64,000 nt of DNA from Microbacterium capsulatum (GCF_030865425.1 NZ_JAVFCB010000009.1:1-64000), one strand, 5' to 3'. Shown: positions 16,529 to 26,191, counted from the stretch's first letter. Notes: generated from the letters alone by a model not told the origin. Program-made: numbers and translations.

Positions 16529-17823
16529 GCCTCCGCGCCCTCCGCGGCGACGGGCCTCAGCACGTCGATCCCGCCGAGGTAGGGCCGCAGCACCTCCGGG
16601 ACGAGGACGGATCCGTCCTCCTGCTGGTGCGTCTCGAGGATCGCGACGATCCAGCGGGTGGTCGCGAGCGTGCCGTTGAGCGTCGCGACGTGCTGGGTCT
16701 TCGCCTTGCCGTCCTCGGACCCGGGGCGGTGCCGGATGTCGAGCCGGCGCGCCTGGAAGGTCGTGCAGTTCGAGGTGGAGGTGAGCTCGCGGAACGCGCC
16801 CTGCGTGGGCACCCACGCCTCGATGTCGTACTTGCGCGCGGCGCTGGATCCGAGGTCCCCGGCGGCGACGTCGATCACGCGGTAGGACAGGCCGAGAGCG
16901 GTGAGCATCTCCTCCTGCAGCGCGACGAGGCGCAGGTGCTCGGCCTCGGCATCCTCGGGGGTCGTGTAGACGAACATCTCCAGCTTGTTGAACTGGTGCA
17001 CGCGGATGATGCCGCGGGTGTCCTTGCCGTAGGAGCCGGCCTCGCGGCGGTAGCAGGTGGACCAGCCGGCGTAGCGGAGGGCACCGCGTGACAGGTCGAG
17101 GATCTCGTCCTTGTGGTAGCCGGCGAGGGCGACCTCGCTCGTGCCGACCAGGTACAGGTCGTCGTCCTTGTCGAGGTGGTAGACCTCGTCGGCGTGCGCG
17201 CCGAGGAAGCCGGTGCCCTGCATGATCTCGGGGCGCACGAGCGTCGGCACGATCATCGGCGTGAAGCCGGCATTCAGCGCCTTGTCGAGGGCGAGGTTCA
17301 TCAGGGCGATCTCGAGACGCGCGCCGACGCCCTTCAGGAAGTAGAACCGCGCACCGGACACCTTCGCGCCGCGCTCCATGTCGATCGCGCCGAGCAGCTC
17401 GCCGAGCGCGAGGTGGTCTCGGGGCTCGAAGTCGAACGTCGGGATGTCGCCGACCCGGCGCAGCTCGATGAAGTCCTCCTCGCCGCCTGCGGGCACGCCG
17501 TCGATCACGACGTTCTCGATGCGCGAGAGGGCGGCGGTGGCGGCCTCCGCGGCCTCCTTCGAGGCGACCTCGGCCTGCTTCACGCGCTCGGAGAGGTCCT
17601 TGACCTGCGCGACGAGTACGGCCTTCTCCTCCTTGGGCGCCGAGGCGACCTTCTTGCCGAAGGCGTTCTGCTCGGCGCGCAGCTCCTCGAAGGCGGCGAG
17701 CGCGGCGCGACGGGATCGATCAGCCTCGATCGCCGCGTCCACGGTCTCGGGCGCGTTGCCCCGCGCGGCCTGGGAGGTGCGGACGAGCTCGGGCTCGTCG
17801 CGGAGAAGGGCGAGGTCGATCAT
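16525..17823 (-). CDS. serS: serine--tRNA ligase
   Basis: A 432-aa class II aminoacyl-tRNA synthetase. The N-terminal coiled-coil tRNA-binding arm lies at about residues 30-100. Motif 2 is [16 protein letters not shown] and motif 3 is the [22 protein letters not shown] region. Serine-site residues sit in [15 protein letters not shown]. It charges the two tRNA-Ser species encoded within 3 kb downstream. The ATG at 17823 gives the standard [12 protein letters not shown]-terminus. Confidence 0.98.
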   Translation of the reverse strand: MIDLALLRDEPELVRTSQAARGNAPETVDAAIEADRSRRAALAAFEELRAEQNAFGKKVASAPKEEKAVLVAQVKDLSERVKQAEVASKEAAEAATAALSRIENVVIDGVPAGGEEDFIELRRVGDIPTFDFEPRDHLALGELLGAIDMERGAKVSGARFYFLKGVGARLEIALMNLALDKALNAGFTPMIVPTLVRPEIMQGTGFLGAHADEVYHLDKDDDLYLVGTSEVALAGYHKDEILDLSRGALRYAGWSTCYRREAGSYGKDTRGIIRVHQFNKLEMFVYTTPEDAEAEHLRLVALQEEMLTALGLSYRVIDVAAGDLGSSAARKYDIEAWVPTQGAFRELTSTSNCTTFQARRLDIRHRPGSEDGKAKTQHVATLNGTLATTRWIVAILETHQQEDGSVLVPEVLRPYLGGIDVLRPVAAEGAEA

Positions 17824-17969
17824 CCGTCAAGTCTAGTCAGGCGATCCGGGCCGGATTCCCGGGCCGGAGGGGCGCCTGATCGGCGGTCCTCGGGGGAGCC
17901 GGATCGGCGGTCCGGCCCGGCCGCGCGGTTCCCGATCCGATCCGAGGCGCACCGGAATAGGCTGTGCCT

Positions 17970-18962
17970 GTGACCGCCGACGACCGCCCCCGCGCTGCGC
18001 TGGTCGTCAACCCGGTCAAGGCGGATGCGCCCCGGCTGGTCGACCTGCTCACGGCTCTGTCCGCCGCGGCGGGCTGGTCGCCTCCGCACATCATCGAGAC
18101 GTCGGTCGAGGATCCCGGCCAGGAGGCCACCCGCACCGCCCTCGCGGAGGGCGCGGCGGTCGTGCTCGTCGCCGGCGGCGACGGGACCGTGCGCGCCGTG
18201 TCGGAGGCGATGGCAGGATCCGGCGTCCCGCTCTCGATCGTGCCGAGCGGCACCGGCAACCTGCTCGCCCGCAACCTGGGCCTCGCGCTCGACGACCCGT
18301 CCGCGGCGGTCGCCGCGGCCCTGCACGGCGATCGGCATCCCGTGGACATCGGCTGGGCCGCGCTCACCCGCGCCGACGGCGAGCAGCACGAGCACGGCTT
18401 CGTGGTGCTCGCCGGGATCGGGCTGGACGCGCACATGATCGCGAACACCCGCCCCGGCCTGAAGAAGTCGGTCGGCTGGGTCGCCTACGTCGACGGCGCC
18501 GCGCGGGCTCTGCCCGGCGCCAAGCCGTTCCGCATCGTCTATGCCGTCGAGGACGAGAGGCTGCACTCGGTCAAGGTGCACAGCATGCTGTTCGCGAACT
18601 GCGGCGCACTGCCCGCCGGGATCGCGCTGATCCCGGACGCGTCGATCATCGACGGGCACCTGGACGTGGCCGTGTTCCAGGCCCGCGGACCGTTCGGCTG
18701 GCTCGCGGTGTGGCGCACCGTGTGGTGGCAGAACTCGGTGCTGCGCCGCACCAAGGCAGGACGGCGGGCGATCGAGCTCGCCGGATCCAGCCGATCGGTG
18801 CGCTTCCTGCGCGGCCGCGACGCCGAGGCCGCCACCACCGAACCCGCCCCGGTCGAGCTGGACGGCGACGAGTTCGGCGAGGCCGTGCGGATCCGCTGCC
18901 GCATCGACGCGGGCGCGCTGCTCGTGGCCGTGCCGACCGGGCACGTGATCCGGCCGACCTGA
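17970..18962 (+). CDS. diacylglycerol/lipid kinase family protein
   Basis: A 330-aa DAGK-catalytic family protein. It has the nucleotide-binding GGDGTVRAVSEAM and PSGTGNLLARNLGL motifs. It probably phosphorylates a lipid such as diacylglycerol at the inner membrane surface. The GTG at 17970 is chosen because GGAATAGG lies 9 bp upstream; a GTG at 17964 in the same frame is too close to it. The gene is divergent from serS. Confidence 0.92.
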   Translation: MTADDRPRAALVVNPVKADAPRLVDLLTALSAAAGWSPPHIIETSVEDPGQEATRTALAEGAAVVLVAGGDGTVRAVSEAMAGSGVPLSIVPSGTGNLLARNLGLALDDPSAAVAAALHGDRHPVDIGWAALTRADGEQHEHGFVVLAGIGLDAHMIANTRPGLKKSVGWVAYVDGAARALPGAKPFRIVYAVEDERLHSVKVHSMLFANCGALPAGIALIPDASIIDGHLDVAVFQARGPFGWLAVWRTVWWQNSVLRRTKAGRRAIELAGSSRSVRFLRGRDAEAATTEPAPVELDGDEFGEAVRIRCRIDAGALLVAVPTGHVIRPT

Positions 18963-19002
18963 CGCCTACGGTCGTGGCGCGGGGGCTTCCGCGACGCCCG
19001 GG

Positions 19003-19707
19003 TCAGCCGATGACCGTGGTGCTGCCGTCGAGGTTGTCGCCGACGAGGTGGAGCGTGTAGCCGGTCGTGCCGGCGGAGGCCTTGACGCCGATCAGGGTGA
19101 GCCGCGGCACGACGTCCATCGTGCAGACCTGATCCGTGACCGTCTGGAACGTGACGGTCGCGCCGTCCTTGGCCTCCGTGACGCCCTGCACGACGGGCCG
19201 GCACGAGGAGGATCCCCAGGTCAGCAGCACGATCCCGCCGTCCGCGAACCAGCCGGCGCTGGGCTTGCCCGGCACGGACTTGCCGGTGAGCGCGCTGTTC
19301 CCGGACAGCGGCACCCGTCCCTGGAACCCGTCGCCCGCGAACGAGAGGATGACGTCCTTGGTCGGATCCACGTGCTTCGGCAGGGCGACGTAGGTCGCGC
19401 GCGGCGCGAAGTCGGCCGTGCACGCGGTGTCCGCCGGCGGGCCGGCGAGCGTGACGGTGACGGTCTGCGCGCTCGCCTGCACCTCGGCGGCGACCGGGGT
19501 GCAGGCCGTGGAGGAGGAGCCCCAGGTGACGAGGGCGGCGGCGCTGCCGTCGGCGAGCCAGGCGGCGGCCGGATCCGTGTACGGCGCGGCGCTCGGCTCC
19601 CCGCTGGGCGCGGGCTCCGAGGCGGGCTCCAGGTCGGCGCACCCGGCGAGCATCGTGACGGCGGCGGCGATCACGGCGGCCGCCAGACCGGTTCGGATCC
19701 TCATCAT
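19003..19707 (-). CDS. lipoprotein with internal duplication
   Basis: A 234-aa secreted lipoprotein. The signal peptide ends in the lipobox LAGC with C23 as the lipidation site, followed by a Pro/Ser/Glu-rich linker. Two similar repeats of about 75 residues follow. Each begins AxWxADG, continues xLxTWGSSSxxC, and ends with a Cys plus xDxxPRxTxxxx, so each may have its own disulfide. I do not recognise a named family. It is isolated between the lipid kinase and the cardiolipin synthase. Function unknown; extracellular binding is possible. Confidence 0.8.
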   Translation of the reverse strand: MMRIRTGLAAAVIAAAVTMLAGCADLEPASEPAPSGEPSAAPYTDPAAAWLADGSAAALVTWGSSSTACTPVAAEVQASAQTVTVTLAGPPADTACTADFAPRATYVALPKHVDPTKDVILSFAGDGFQGRVPLSGNSALTGKSVPGKPSAGWFADGGIVLLTWGSSSCRPVVQGVTEAKDGATVTFQTVTDQVCTMDVVPRLTLIGVKASAGTTGYTLHLVGDNLDGSTTVIG

Positions 19708-19835
19708 GGCCTCATGCTAGCCACGCCGGGAACCCCGGGCGAGGGATGCCCGGTCACGATCGCGCCGCGAATCCGCACGCTGATCGGCCGGATTGCGGCG
19801 TCCCCGATCCGTCGCCGGGCGACGGCGGCGCGGCG

Positions 19836-21302
19836 CTACTGCAGGGCCGAGGTGAGCCGTGCCAGATTGTCCAGCACGGTCGAGCGCAGGGGCTGCTGCA
19901 TCCACTCCTCGAGCGTCAGCTCGCGGCTGAGCGAGCGGTAGTGATCCTCGACGGCTCGCATCTGCTGCACGAACTCCTCACCGCGCACGAGCATCGAGAC
20001 CTCCAGGTTCAGACCGAAGGAGCGCATGTCCATGTTGCTGGAGCCGATGACGGCGATGTCGTCGTCGATCGTGAGGCTCTTCGTGTGCAGGATGTACGGC
20101 TTGCGGTACATCCAGATCCGCACCCCGGCCCGCAGCAGGGCCTCGTAGTAGCTGCGCTGCGCGTGGTAGACGACGGCCTGGTCCCCCTCTTCGGAGACGA
20201 ACAGCTCGACCTGCAGACCGCGATCGCACGCGGTCGAGACCGCGAGAAGCAGCGCCTCGTCCGGCACGAAGTAGGGGCTCACGATCATGATCTTCTGCCG
20301 CGCGCCGTAGAGCAGGCCGAGGAAGAGGCGGAGGTTGTTCTCCGCCTCGAATCCGGGCCCCGAGGGCACGATCTGGCAGTCCAGGTCACCGCTGCCGCTC
20401 TCGACCGGCGCGAACGCGGCGGAGTCCGGTACCTCGTCCGTCTCGCTGTACCAGTCGGACAGGAAGACGGCGTTCACGCTCGCGACCACCGGGCCGTCCA
20501 CGCGCACCATAAGGTCGACCCAGTGCAGCCCGCGCTTGATGTTCTTCCGCAGGTTGTAGGTGGAGTCGGTGACATTCTGCGACCCGAGGAACGCGACCTC
20601 GCTGTCGATGACGAGGAGCTTGCGGTGGTTGCGCAGATCCGGCCGCTGCGTGCGCCCCTTGAGCGGCTGCACGGGCAGCATCAGGTGCCAGTCGGCGCCC
20701 ATCGCGTCGAGCCGGGCGATGGTCTTCCGGTACCGCGGCTTCCACCGGTTCGCCCAGTGGTCGAGCAGCACCCGCACGGGCACGCCGCGGGCCGCGACCT
20801 CCTCGAGGGCGCGGAAGAAGTTGTCCGTCGAGTCGTCGGACTGCAGGATGTAGAACTCGACGTGCACGTACTCGGTCGCGCCGCGGATCGCGTTGGCCAT
20901 CGTGTCGAGCGACATCTGGTAGTCGGAGATCAGCTGCGCACCGTTGTCGCCGAAGAGGGGCAGCGCGCCGAGATGCTGGTTCATCCGCACGAGCGACGCG
21001 ACCCACTCGGGCATGTCCGGGCGCGGTCCGCCGAGGTGCAGATCCTTGGTGACCTCCGCGATCGTCGCGTTGATGAGGTCCTGCTTCCGGCGCCGCGCCC
21101 GCGGCAGGCGCGGGTTTCCGATGACCAGGAACAGCAGCACCCCGATGTACGGGATGAAGTAGATCGCGAGCAGCCAGGCGGTGGCGGAGGTCGGGCGCCG
21201 GTTGCGCGGCACGACGATGATCGCGATCACGCGGATCGTGATGTCGACCAGCACCGCGAACGCGACGATCCACCAAGGCCACCAGTCGGGCCACATGCGC
21301 AT
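19836..21302 (-). CDS. cls: cardiolipin synthase (phospholipase D family)
   Basis: A 488-aa membrane protein that condenses two phosphatidylglycerols to cardiolipin. Two N-terminal transmembrane segments lie within residues 8-62. Two HKD motifs follow: HRKLLVID with GSQN, and HTKSLTID with GSSNMD. The C-terminal LEEWMQQPLR motif is typical of the Cls group. Length matches the family. The ATG at 21302 is used; a second ATG two codons later is possible. Confidence 0.93.
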   Translation of the reverse strand: MRMWPDWWPWWIVAFAVLVDITIRVIAIIVVPRNRRPTSATAWLLAIYFIPYIGVLLFLVIGNPRLPRARRRKQDLINATIAEVTKDLHLGGPRPDMPEWVASLVRMNQHLGALPLFGDNGAQLISDYQMSLDTMANAIRGATEYVHVEFYILQSDDSTDNFFRALEEVAARGVPVRVLLDHWANRWKPRYRKTIARLDAMGADWHLMLPVQPLKGRTQRPDLRNHRKLLVIDSEVAFLGSQNVTDSTYNLRKNIKRGLHWVDLMVRVDGPVVASVNAVFLSDWYSETDEVPDSAAFAPVESGSGDLDCQIVPSGPGFEAENNLRLFLGLLYGARQKIMIVSPYFVPDEALLLAVSTACDRGLQVELFVSEEGDQAVVYHAQRSYYEALLRAGVRIWMYRKPYILHTKSLTIDDDIAVIGSSNMDMRSFGLNLEVSMLVRGEEFVQQMRAVEDHYRSLSRELTLEEWMQQPLRSTVLDNLARLTSALQ

Positions 21303-21458
21303 GCTCCTGAGCCGGGATCCACCGCCGGTCGGCGGTTGCGTCCACAGTAGCGGGTGCTCCGGACGTCGCCCGGGATCACCGGGCGAGCGGGTCGCCGGGC
21401 GGTCGGAGAGCCGGTCCCGACGGATCAGCGGCCGGTCGAGCGCCGGCCTTGCGCGCGG

Positions 21459-21635
21459 TCAGGACGAGCGCGGCGGCAGTCCGCGCGCGGCGCGCTCCTC
21501 GGCCTCGATCTTGGCGTGGGCGCGTCGCTCCGTGCGGTCGAAGCGGATGATCCCGCGGAGCACGAACCAGAACACGACGCAGACGACGATCGTCGGGATG
21601 ACCGACCATGCGGCCGCGGCCCAGAACTCGTCCAT
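21459..21635 (-). CDS. small single-pass membrane protein (58 aa)
   Basis: A short gene on the - strand encoding MDEFWAAAAW, then a transmembrane helix (VIPTIVVCVVFWFVLRGII, about residues 12-30) and a charged cytoplasmic tail rich in Arg and Glu ending GLPPRSS. Codon positions show the strong GC3 bias of real genes here. I believe similar small proteins are common in Microbacteriaceae, but I know of no function. Confidence 0.75.
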   Translation of the reverse strand: MDEFWAAAAWSVIPTIVVCVVFWFVLRGIIRFDRTERRAHAKIEAEERAARGLPPRSS

Positions 21636-21784
21636 GCTCCGATCCTACCCGGGAGGCTGGTGCGCGGGCTGAGAGAGGTCGGCGGCGAACGTTGGTTCCG
21701 CACATCCGCGGAGGACGGATCCGTTCGCCGCGGTTCCGTTCCTGACGCGAAGGGCGGTCCGGCCCGGTCGTCAGGGTGGACCGC

Positions 21785-22990
21785 ATGACAACGATCGTGC
21801 ATGCCGCGGGCGCCGCCGAGCTGCTCGCCGCCATCCCCGTCCTGACCGGATTCACGCCGCGGAACTCCCTCGTGCTGCTGCCGTTCCGTGCGTCCCGGAC
21901 CGCCGGAGCGCTGCGCTTCGACCTGCCCGGCCCGCCCGGCGACGACGCTCCGACCCCGTCGGTGGAGGAGTTCGCCGCGACCGCGATCGGGCTCGCCTGC
22001 CGCGTCCCGGACACGGATGCGCTCGCGATCGCCGTGTACGCGGACGGCGTCGGGGCGGGAACCGGCTCCGAGCCGCCGGCCGATCATCTGCCACCCGACC
22101 CGCTGCTGCCGGCGGATCATTTGCCGGCGGCCGCGCTGCCGGCGGCCGAGCTCGTCGCGGAGCTGGTGCGGCGTGCGGACGCGTGCGGGCTGCGGATCGT
22201 CGAGGCCCTGCACATCGGCGCGGACGCGTGGACGGACTACCTCGATCCGTCCGCTCCCCCGCACCCGATCGCCGACGTGCCGGCCGCGCCCGAGGTTCCG
22301 GGCTTCGCCGGTCCCGCCCCGGACCAGATCAGCGGCGCGGAATTGCCGGCGCCGGGCCTGTTCGCGGCGGAGAAGGTGGGACGCGCGCTGCTCGCCGTCG
22401 AGCGGGTGCTCGGACCGGCCGCCCTGAGCCGGGCCGTCCCGTCGAGCGCCGGGCCGGTGGATCCGCAGGCGCACGGGATCGCCCTCGCGCTGGACGACCT
22501 GCCGGCGTTCCTCGACGAGGTGCTCGACGCCCCGGAGGCGCAGTCGCCGTTCGCGACGGCCGCGCTGGTCTGGATCCTGAACCGTCCCGCACTCCGCGAC
22601 GTGGCGCTCGTGCAGTGGGCGCGGAGCATCGACGAGGGCGACGCGGCGCTCGCCGCCCAGCTCTCCTTCGGCGCGGCCGGGACCGCGGTCCCCGAGAGCA
22701 TCGGCGAGACGATGATCGGCCGCGGCCCCCGCCCGGACGCCGATCGGCTCGGCGTGGCCCTGACCCTCGTCCGCCGCACGATCGCGCTCGCGCCCCGCGC
22801 GGTCCGCGGGGGTCCGCTCGCGGCCGCGGCTTGGCTGGCCTGGGCGACCGGCCGCTCGACGCACGCGGCGCACTACCTCGATCTGCTGGACGAGGTCGAC
22901 GCCGAGCTGTCGTTCGGGCACCTGCTGCGCGCGATCGTCGACGCCGGCATGCTGCCGGACTGGGCGTTCGGGAAGGCCAGGGCGGCATGA
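21785..22990 (+). CDS. DUF4192 family protein
   Basis: A 401-aa actinobacterial protein with the DUF4192 opening AAELLAAIPVLTGFTPRNSLVLL, and the C-terminal WLAWATGRSTHAAHYLDL that resembles the family's end. Function is unknown. The ATG at 21785 follows an AGGGTGG site; a GTG three codons upstream is an alternative. It is convergent with the nucleoside hydrolase gene, leaving 14 bp between them. Confidence 0.85.
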   Translation: MTTIVHAAGAAELLAAIPVLTGFTPRNSLVLLPFRASRTAGALRFDLPGPPGDDAPTPSVEEFAATAIGLACRVPDTDALAIAVYADGVGAGTGSEPPADHLPPDPLLPADHLPAAALPAAELVAELVRRADACGLRIVEALHIGADAWTDYLDPSAPPHPIADVPAAPEVPGFAGPAPDQISGAELPAPGLFAAEKVGRALLAVERVLGPAALSRAVPSSAGPVDPQAHGIALALDDLPAFLDEVLDAPEAQSPFATAALVWILNRPALRDVALVQWARSIDEGDAALAAQLSFGAAGTAVPESIGETMIGRGPRPDADRLGVALTLVRRTIALAPRAVRGGPLAAAAWLAWATGRSTHAAHYLDLLDEVDAELSFGHLLRAIVDAGMLPDWAFGKARAA

Positions 22991-23004
22991 GCCGCGGTGT
23001 GCGT

Positions 23005-23985
23005 TCACGCCAAGGAACGCCTGGACATCTCCTCGAAGGCCCGCAGCATGACGGCGAGCACGGCATCCACGTCCACGTCTCGGACCACCTGCGCGTTCGC
23101 CCCCGCAGCCCCGGCCCCCGAGACCCACCGCGGAACGGTCATCCCCCGCGTGTGCTCGCCCCGCAGCTCGATCTCGACCGTGGCGGCGCGGAGTTCCTGC
23201 CGCACGTCGCGACCGGCCGCGATCACCGCGGCGAGGGGGTCGTGCAGCGGCGCGACCGCGCGGCCGACCTCGCGCGCGTGGTAGTCGAAGTAGTGACCGA
23301 GCGCGTCATCCAGGAAGCGCGAAACCGGACTCTCGCCGGTCATCCGACGGAGTTCGTCCAGGTGCTGCGGCGTCAGCAGGACGCGCTCCGTGATGTCCAG
23401 CCCGCACAGCACCGGGACGTGCCCGAGGTCGCGCCCGCGGTACGCGTCCAGGACCATCGCCGCGGCCTCCGGGTCGACGAAGATGTTCCACTCCGCGGTG
23501 CCGCCGACGTTGCCGCGGTGCTCGAACGCCCCGCCCATCACGACGAGCCCGCGCAGGAGCTCCGGCAGGCGCGGCTCCAGCCGCAGCGCGAGCGCGATGT
23601 TGGTGAGCGGGCCGGTGACCAGGCCGACGATCTCCCCCGGATGCGCCCGCACCGCGTCGATCCACAGCTCGGCCGCGGAGCGCGGATCGAGGGACCGGGA
23701 CGACGCGGCCAGCCGCGCGTGCCCGAGGCCGCTCTCGCCGTGCACCGCATCCGCCGCGGCGAACGGCTGCACCAGCGGGAGCGCGGCGCCGCGCGCGACG
23801 GGGATGTCGGTCGCGCCGAGAAGGTCGAGCACGGCCAGGGTGTTCCGCACGACGTGGTCCACGCCGACATTGCCTGCCGTGCAGGCGATGCCGACGAGGT
23901 CGACGTCCTCCTGCGCGAGGAGGTAGACGAGGGCGACCGCATCGTCGATGCCGGTGTCGGCGTCGAGCAGGATCCGCGTCGTCAC
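23005..23985 (-). CDS. inosine/uridine-preferring nucleoside hydrolase family protein
   Basis: A 326-aa nucleoside hydrolase that would split an N-ribosyl bond to free base and ribose. The calcium site DADTGIDD (D8, D10, D14, D15) is present, with TAGNVGVDH, VTGPLTNIALAL, GGAF and a late HDPLAAV aspartate. It is the last gene of the ECF transporter operon; its GTG overlaps the M24 gene. In this setting it would process an imported ribosylated compound, with ribose passed to the PfkB kinase. The actual substrate is not predictable. Confidence 0.9.
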   Translation of the reverse strand: MTTRILLDADTGIDDAVALVYLLAQEDVDLVGIACTAGNVGVDHVVRNTLAVLDLLGATDIPVARGAALPLVQPFAAADAVHGESGLGHARLAASSRSLDPRSAAELWIDAVRAHPGEIVGLVTGPLTNIALALRLEPRLPELLRGLVVMGGAFEHRGNVGGTAEWNIFVDPEAAAMVLDAYRGRDLGHVPVLCGLDITERVLLTPQHLDELRRMTGESPVSRFLDDALGHYFDYHAREVGRAVAPLHDPLAAVIAAGRDVRQELRAATVEIELRGEHTRGMTVPRWVSGAGAAGANAQVVRDVDVDAVLAVMLRAFEEMSRRSLA

Positions 23986-24656
23986 GAGATGACCGTGCAG
24001 CGCGTGGGTCCGAACCAGACGACGTCCTCGCGCTTCACCCCGTACAGGCGGTTGCCGATGAACGGCTCCACCGCCCAGGCTCCGCGCATGACCGTCTCGT
24101 TGCTCGCATCGATGTATCCGTCGTCGTACGAGGAGTTCGCCGTGAGGGAATGGCCGATGTTGCTGAGGCGGTCCAGAAGGACGTACGGGGTCCGAGAGAG
24201 CTCCTCGGCGAACACCCCGAACCAGTCGCAGGCGCGCATGCCCGGTCGCGCGGCCGCGAGCACGGCCGCGTGGATGCTCTCGATCGTCGCCAGCGCCTCC
24301 TTCTGCGCGTGATTCTCCCCGACGAGGAAGCTGCGCGTGCAGTCGCCCCACCAGCCGCCCTCGGTGACGGGGTGGACGTCGATCATCCCCAGATCGAGGT
24401 TCCACAGCGCACGATCACTCGGCACGTCGGTCGGGTAGCAGCTGAGGGTGCCCGCGCCGAAGCCGACGGTGGTCGCGGTCCAGACCCCGAGAGCGCCTTC
24501 CTCGATGACCATCCGATCGACGATCCGATGCAGCTCGCGCTCGGTCTGGCCCGGGTGCGCGGCCTGCGCCGCACGCTCGGCCACCCGGATCGCGATCCGC
24601 TGGGCCTCGACGAGGCCCGCGGGCGGCTCGTCGGAGATCTCCTCGTTCCCGGTCAT
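23982..24656 (-). CDS. M24 (methionine aminopeptidase/creatinase-fold) family protein
   Basis: A compact 224-aa pita-bread-fold protein without the N-terminal creatinase domain. All five metal ligand positions seem present: D in NLDLGM, D in GDCTRSF, H in NIGHSL, E in AVEPFIG and E in KREDVVWF. It lacks a typical MetAP N-terminus, so a C-N bond hydrolase for a small amide is an alternative to a peptidase. It overlaps both operon neighbours by 4 bp. The ATG at 24656 is chosen over an upstream frame start because of that overlap. Confidence 0.78.
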   Translation of the reverse strand: MTGNEEISDEPPAGLVEAQRIAIRVAERAAQAAHPGQTERELHRIVDRMVIEEGALGVWTATTVGFGAGTLSCYPTDVPSDRALWNLDLGMIDVHPVTEGGWWGDCTRSFLVGENHAQKEALATIESIHAAVLAAARPGMRACDWFGVFAEELSRTPYVLLDRLSNIGHSLTANSSYDDGYIDASNETVMRGAWAVEPFIGNRLYGVKREDVVWFGPTRCTVIS

Positions 24657-25444
24657 GCGCGTGCGTCCTCTCCGGCGAGCCAGCCGATCATGCTCTGCCA
24701 GATCCGGTCGAAGCCCTCCCACTCGAGGAAGACGGGCGGCAGCCAGTGCGGTCCCATGTCGGTGGCGAAGGCGGCCGTCCGGCCTTCCCCAGCGGAGCCG
24801 ACGATGAAGAGCGGACGCCCGTCGACGGTCATCAGCACCTCCGATCCCGGTCGGGGCAGCAGCCGCTGGTAGCCGAGGATCGGCGGCAGTTCCGACGGCA
24901 GGCCGGCCACCGCCGGGTGTCCGGGCAGGACGCGCGGCGCGATGCCCTGCGGGGTCTCCTCGCGGTCGTCACCGACCTCCATCAGCACCGGCAGCACCTC
25001 GGCGAGCGCGGTGTTGCGATAGTTCGCCTTGGCCTCTATCCCCTGGAAGCTGAGGTATCCGCCGACCATGAGCAGGGATCCCCCGCCGCGGACCCACTCC
25101 GCGAGCAGCGCGAGCCGATCCGGCATGCTCCGCCCGCGGGAGAACACGCTCGCCGGCAGCAGCAGCGTGTTGGCGCCGATGTCGCTGAGCACCACGACGT
25201 CGTATGCCGAGAGCTCCGCGAGGGTCGTCGGGAACCGATCCGCCGCCACGTGGTTCGGCAGGAAGTCGACCGTGTGGCCCGCCGCCTCGAGAGCCCGGAT
25301 GAACGGCCAGGCGCCCTCCTCGTAGCTGGAGGTGAAGAAGGAGTCGAACCCCTTCGTGTGCACCGAGGTGGTCGACCAGGACTCCCCGGCGAGAAGCACC
25401 CTCGTGCCCGCGGGGCTCTGCGGCGCGTCGGCCGTCGTCGCCAT
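24653..25444 (-). CDS. glutamine amidotransferase-like protein (PF07090-type)
   Basis: A 263-aa class I GATase-fold protein with VLLAGESWSTTSVHTKG at the N-terminus, VVVLSDIGANTLLLP, GGSLLMVGGYLSFQG, and ATDMGPHWLPP near the end. I see no Cys at the usual nucleophile elbow (GGYLSF in place of a G-x-C-x-G elbow), so classic glutaminase activity is unlikely. The family is poorly characterised and often sits near carbohydrate genes. It lies 3 bp after the BtpA gene and overlaps the M24 gene. Confidence 0.75.
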   Translation of the reverse strand: MATTADAPQSPAGTRVLLAGESWSTTSVHTKGFDSFFTSSYEEGAWPFIRALEAAGHTVDFLPNHVAADRFPTTLAELSAYDVVVLSDIGANTLLLPASVFSRGRSMPDRLALLAEWVRGGGSLLMVGGYLSFQGIEAKANYRNTALAEVLPVLMEVGDDREETPQGIAPRVLPGHPAVAGLPSELPPILGYQRLLPRPGSEVLMTVDGRPLFIVGSAGEGRTAAFATDMGPHWLPPVFLEWEGFDRIWQSMIGWLAGEDARA

Positions 25445-25447
25445 CGG

Positions 25448-26191
25448 TCAGACCCTCGCCGGCAGCGCGCGCAGCGCGGCGATGAAGGCGGCGACGTTCT
25501 CCGCCGAGACGTCACCCGTGTCGGCCAGCGTGTCCTTCAACGCGCTCCCGATGATGACGCCGTCGGCCTCGGCGAGCTGATCGGCGACGTTCTGCGGCGT
25601 CACGCCGGCCCCGATGATGAGCGGGAACCCGTCGCCGACGACCTCGCGGAACTCCGCCGTCTTCTCCAGCGGGGTGAGCAGTCCGGTCCCCTCGCCGGTG
25701 ACGACGATCGCGTCGCACCGCTGGACTCCGAGCTCCAGATCCTCTCGGAGCGACCGGCCGGAGAGGTACGGCTGGTACTTGAACCGCACGCCTCCGAAGA
25801 CGAGCGCGTCGGTCGCCGCGCGCGCCGTCGCGAGCCGCTCGGCGAAGACCGCGTCCTCGTCCGGGGGCAGGTGCCCGGCCACCGAGTCGAGCTGCAGGAA
25901 GGCCGCGCCGTACGCCTGCGCGAGCTCGAACGCCCGCCAGTCGTCTTTGAGGATGTTGATGCCGAAGACCGCGTCGGGCCGGGTGTCGCGAAGATGGTCG
26001 AGGACGGCGACGACGTCGTCGACGTCGCCGAAGTAGTTCTCCACGATGAACGCGTCCAGCCCGCTTCCGGCGAGCAGATCGATCTCGTGGCGCGCCCGGT
26101 CCAGACGGTCGGCGCGGTCCTCGCCCTTCAGGTGCAGCATCGCGAACGCCGGCTTCGCCGACGGGAACGCGGAACGGTAGTCAGTGGTCAT
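25448..26191 (-). CDS. BtpA/SgcQ family protein (TIM-barrel)
   Basis: A 247-aa BtpA-family protein. It has MLHLKGEDR, IVENYFGD, GINILKDD, QLDSVAGHL and the C-terminal GAGVTPQNVADQLAEADGVIIGSALK phosphate-binding-like turn of a TIM barrel. E. coli SgcQ belongs here; members occur in sugar or nucleoside operons without a proven reaction. A phosphosugar isomerase or aldolase role is plausible. The ATG at 26191 is chosen for its AGGCAGGA ribosome binding site over the in-frame ATG at 26209. Confidence 0.82.
   Translation of the reverse strand: MTTDYRSAFPSAKPAFAMLHLKGEDRADRLDRARHEIDLLAGSGLDAFIVENYFGDVDDVVAVLDHLRDTRPDAVFGINILKDDWRAFELAQAYGAAFLQLDSVAGHLPPDEDAVFAERLATARAATDALVFGGVRFKYQPYLSGRSLREDLELGVQRCDAIVVTGEGTGLLTPLEKTAEFREVVGDGFPLIIGAGVTPQNVADQLAEADGVIIGSALKDTLADTGDVSAENVAAFIAALRALPARV

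Noticed and set aside
17830-17950. Repeated GATCGGCGGTC motif upstream of the lipid kinase
   Set aside because: Only two copies with no clear symmetry; too weak to call an operator.
19746-21350. + strand frame of about 530 codons over the cardiolipin synthase
   Set aside because: The opposite strand carries two HKD motifs and transmembrane segments; this frame has neither.
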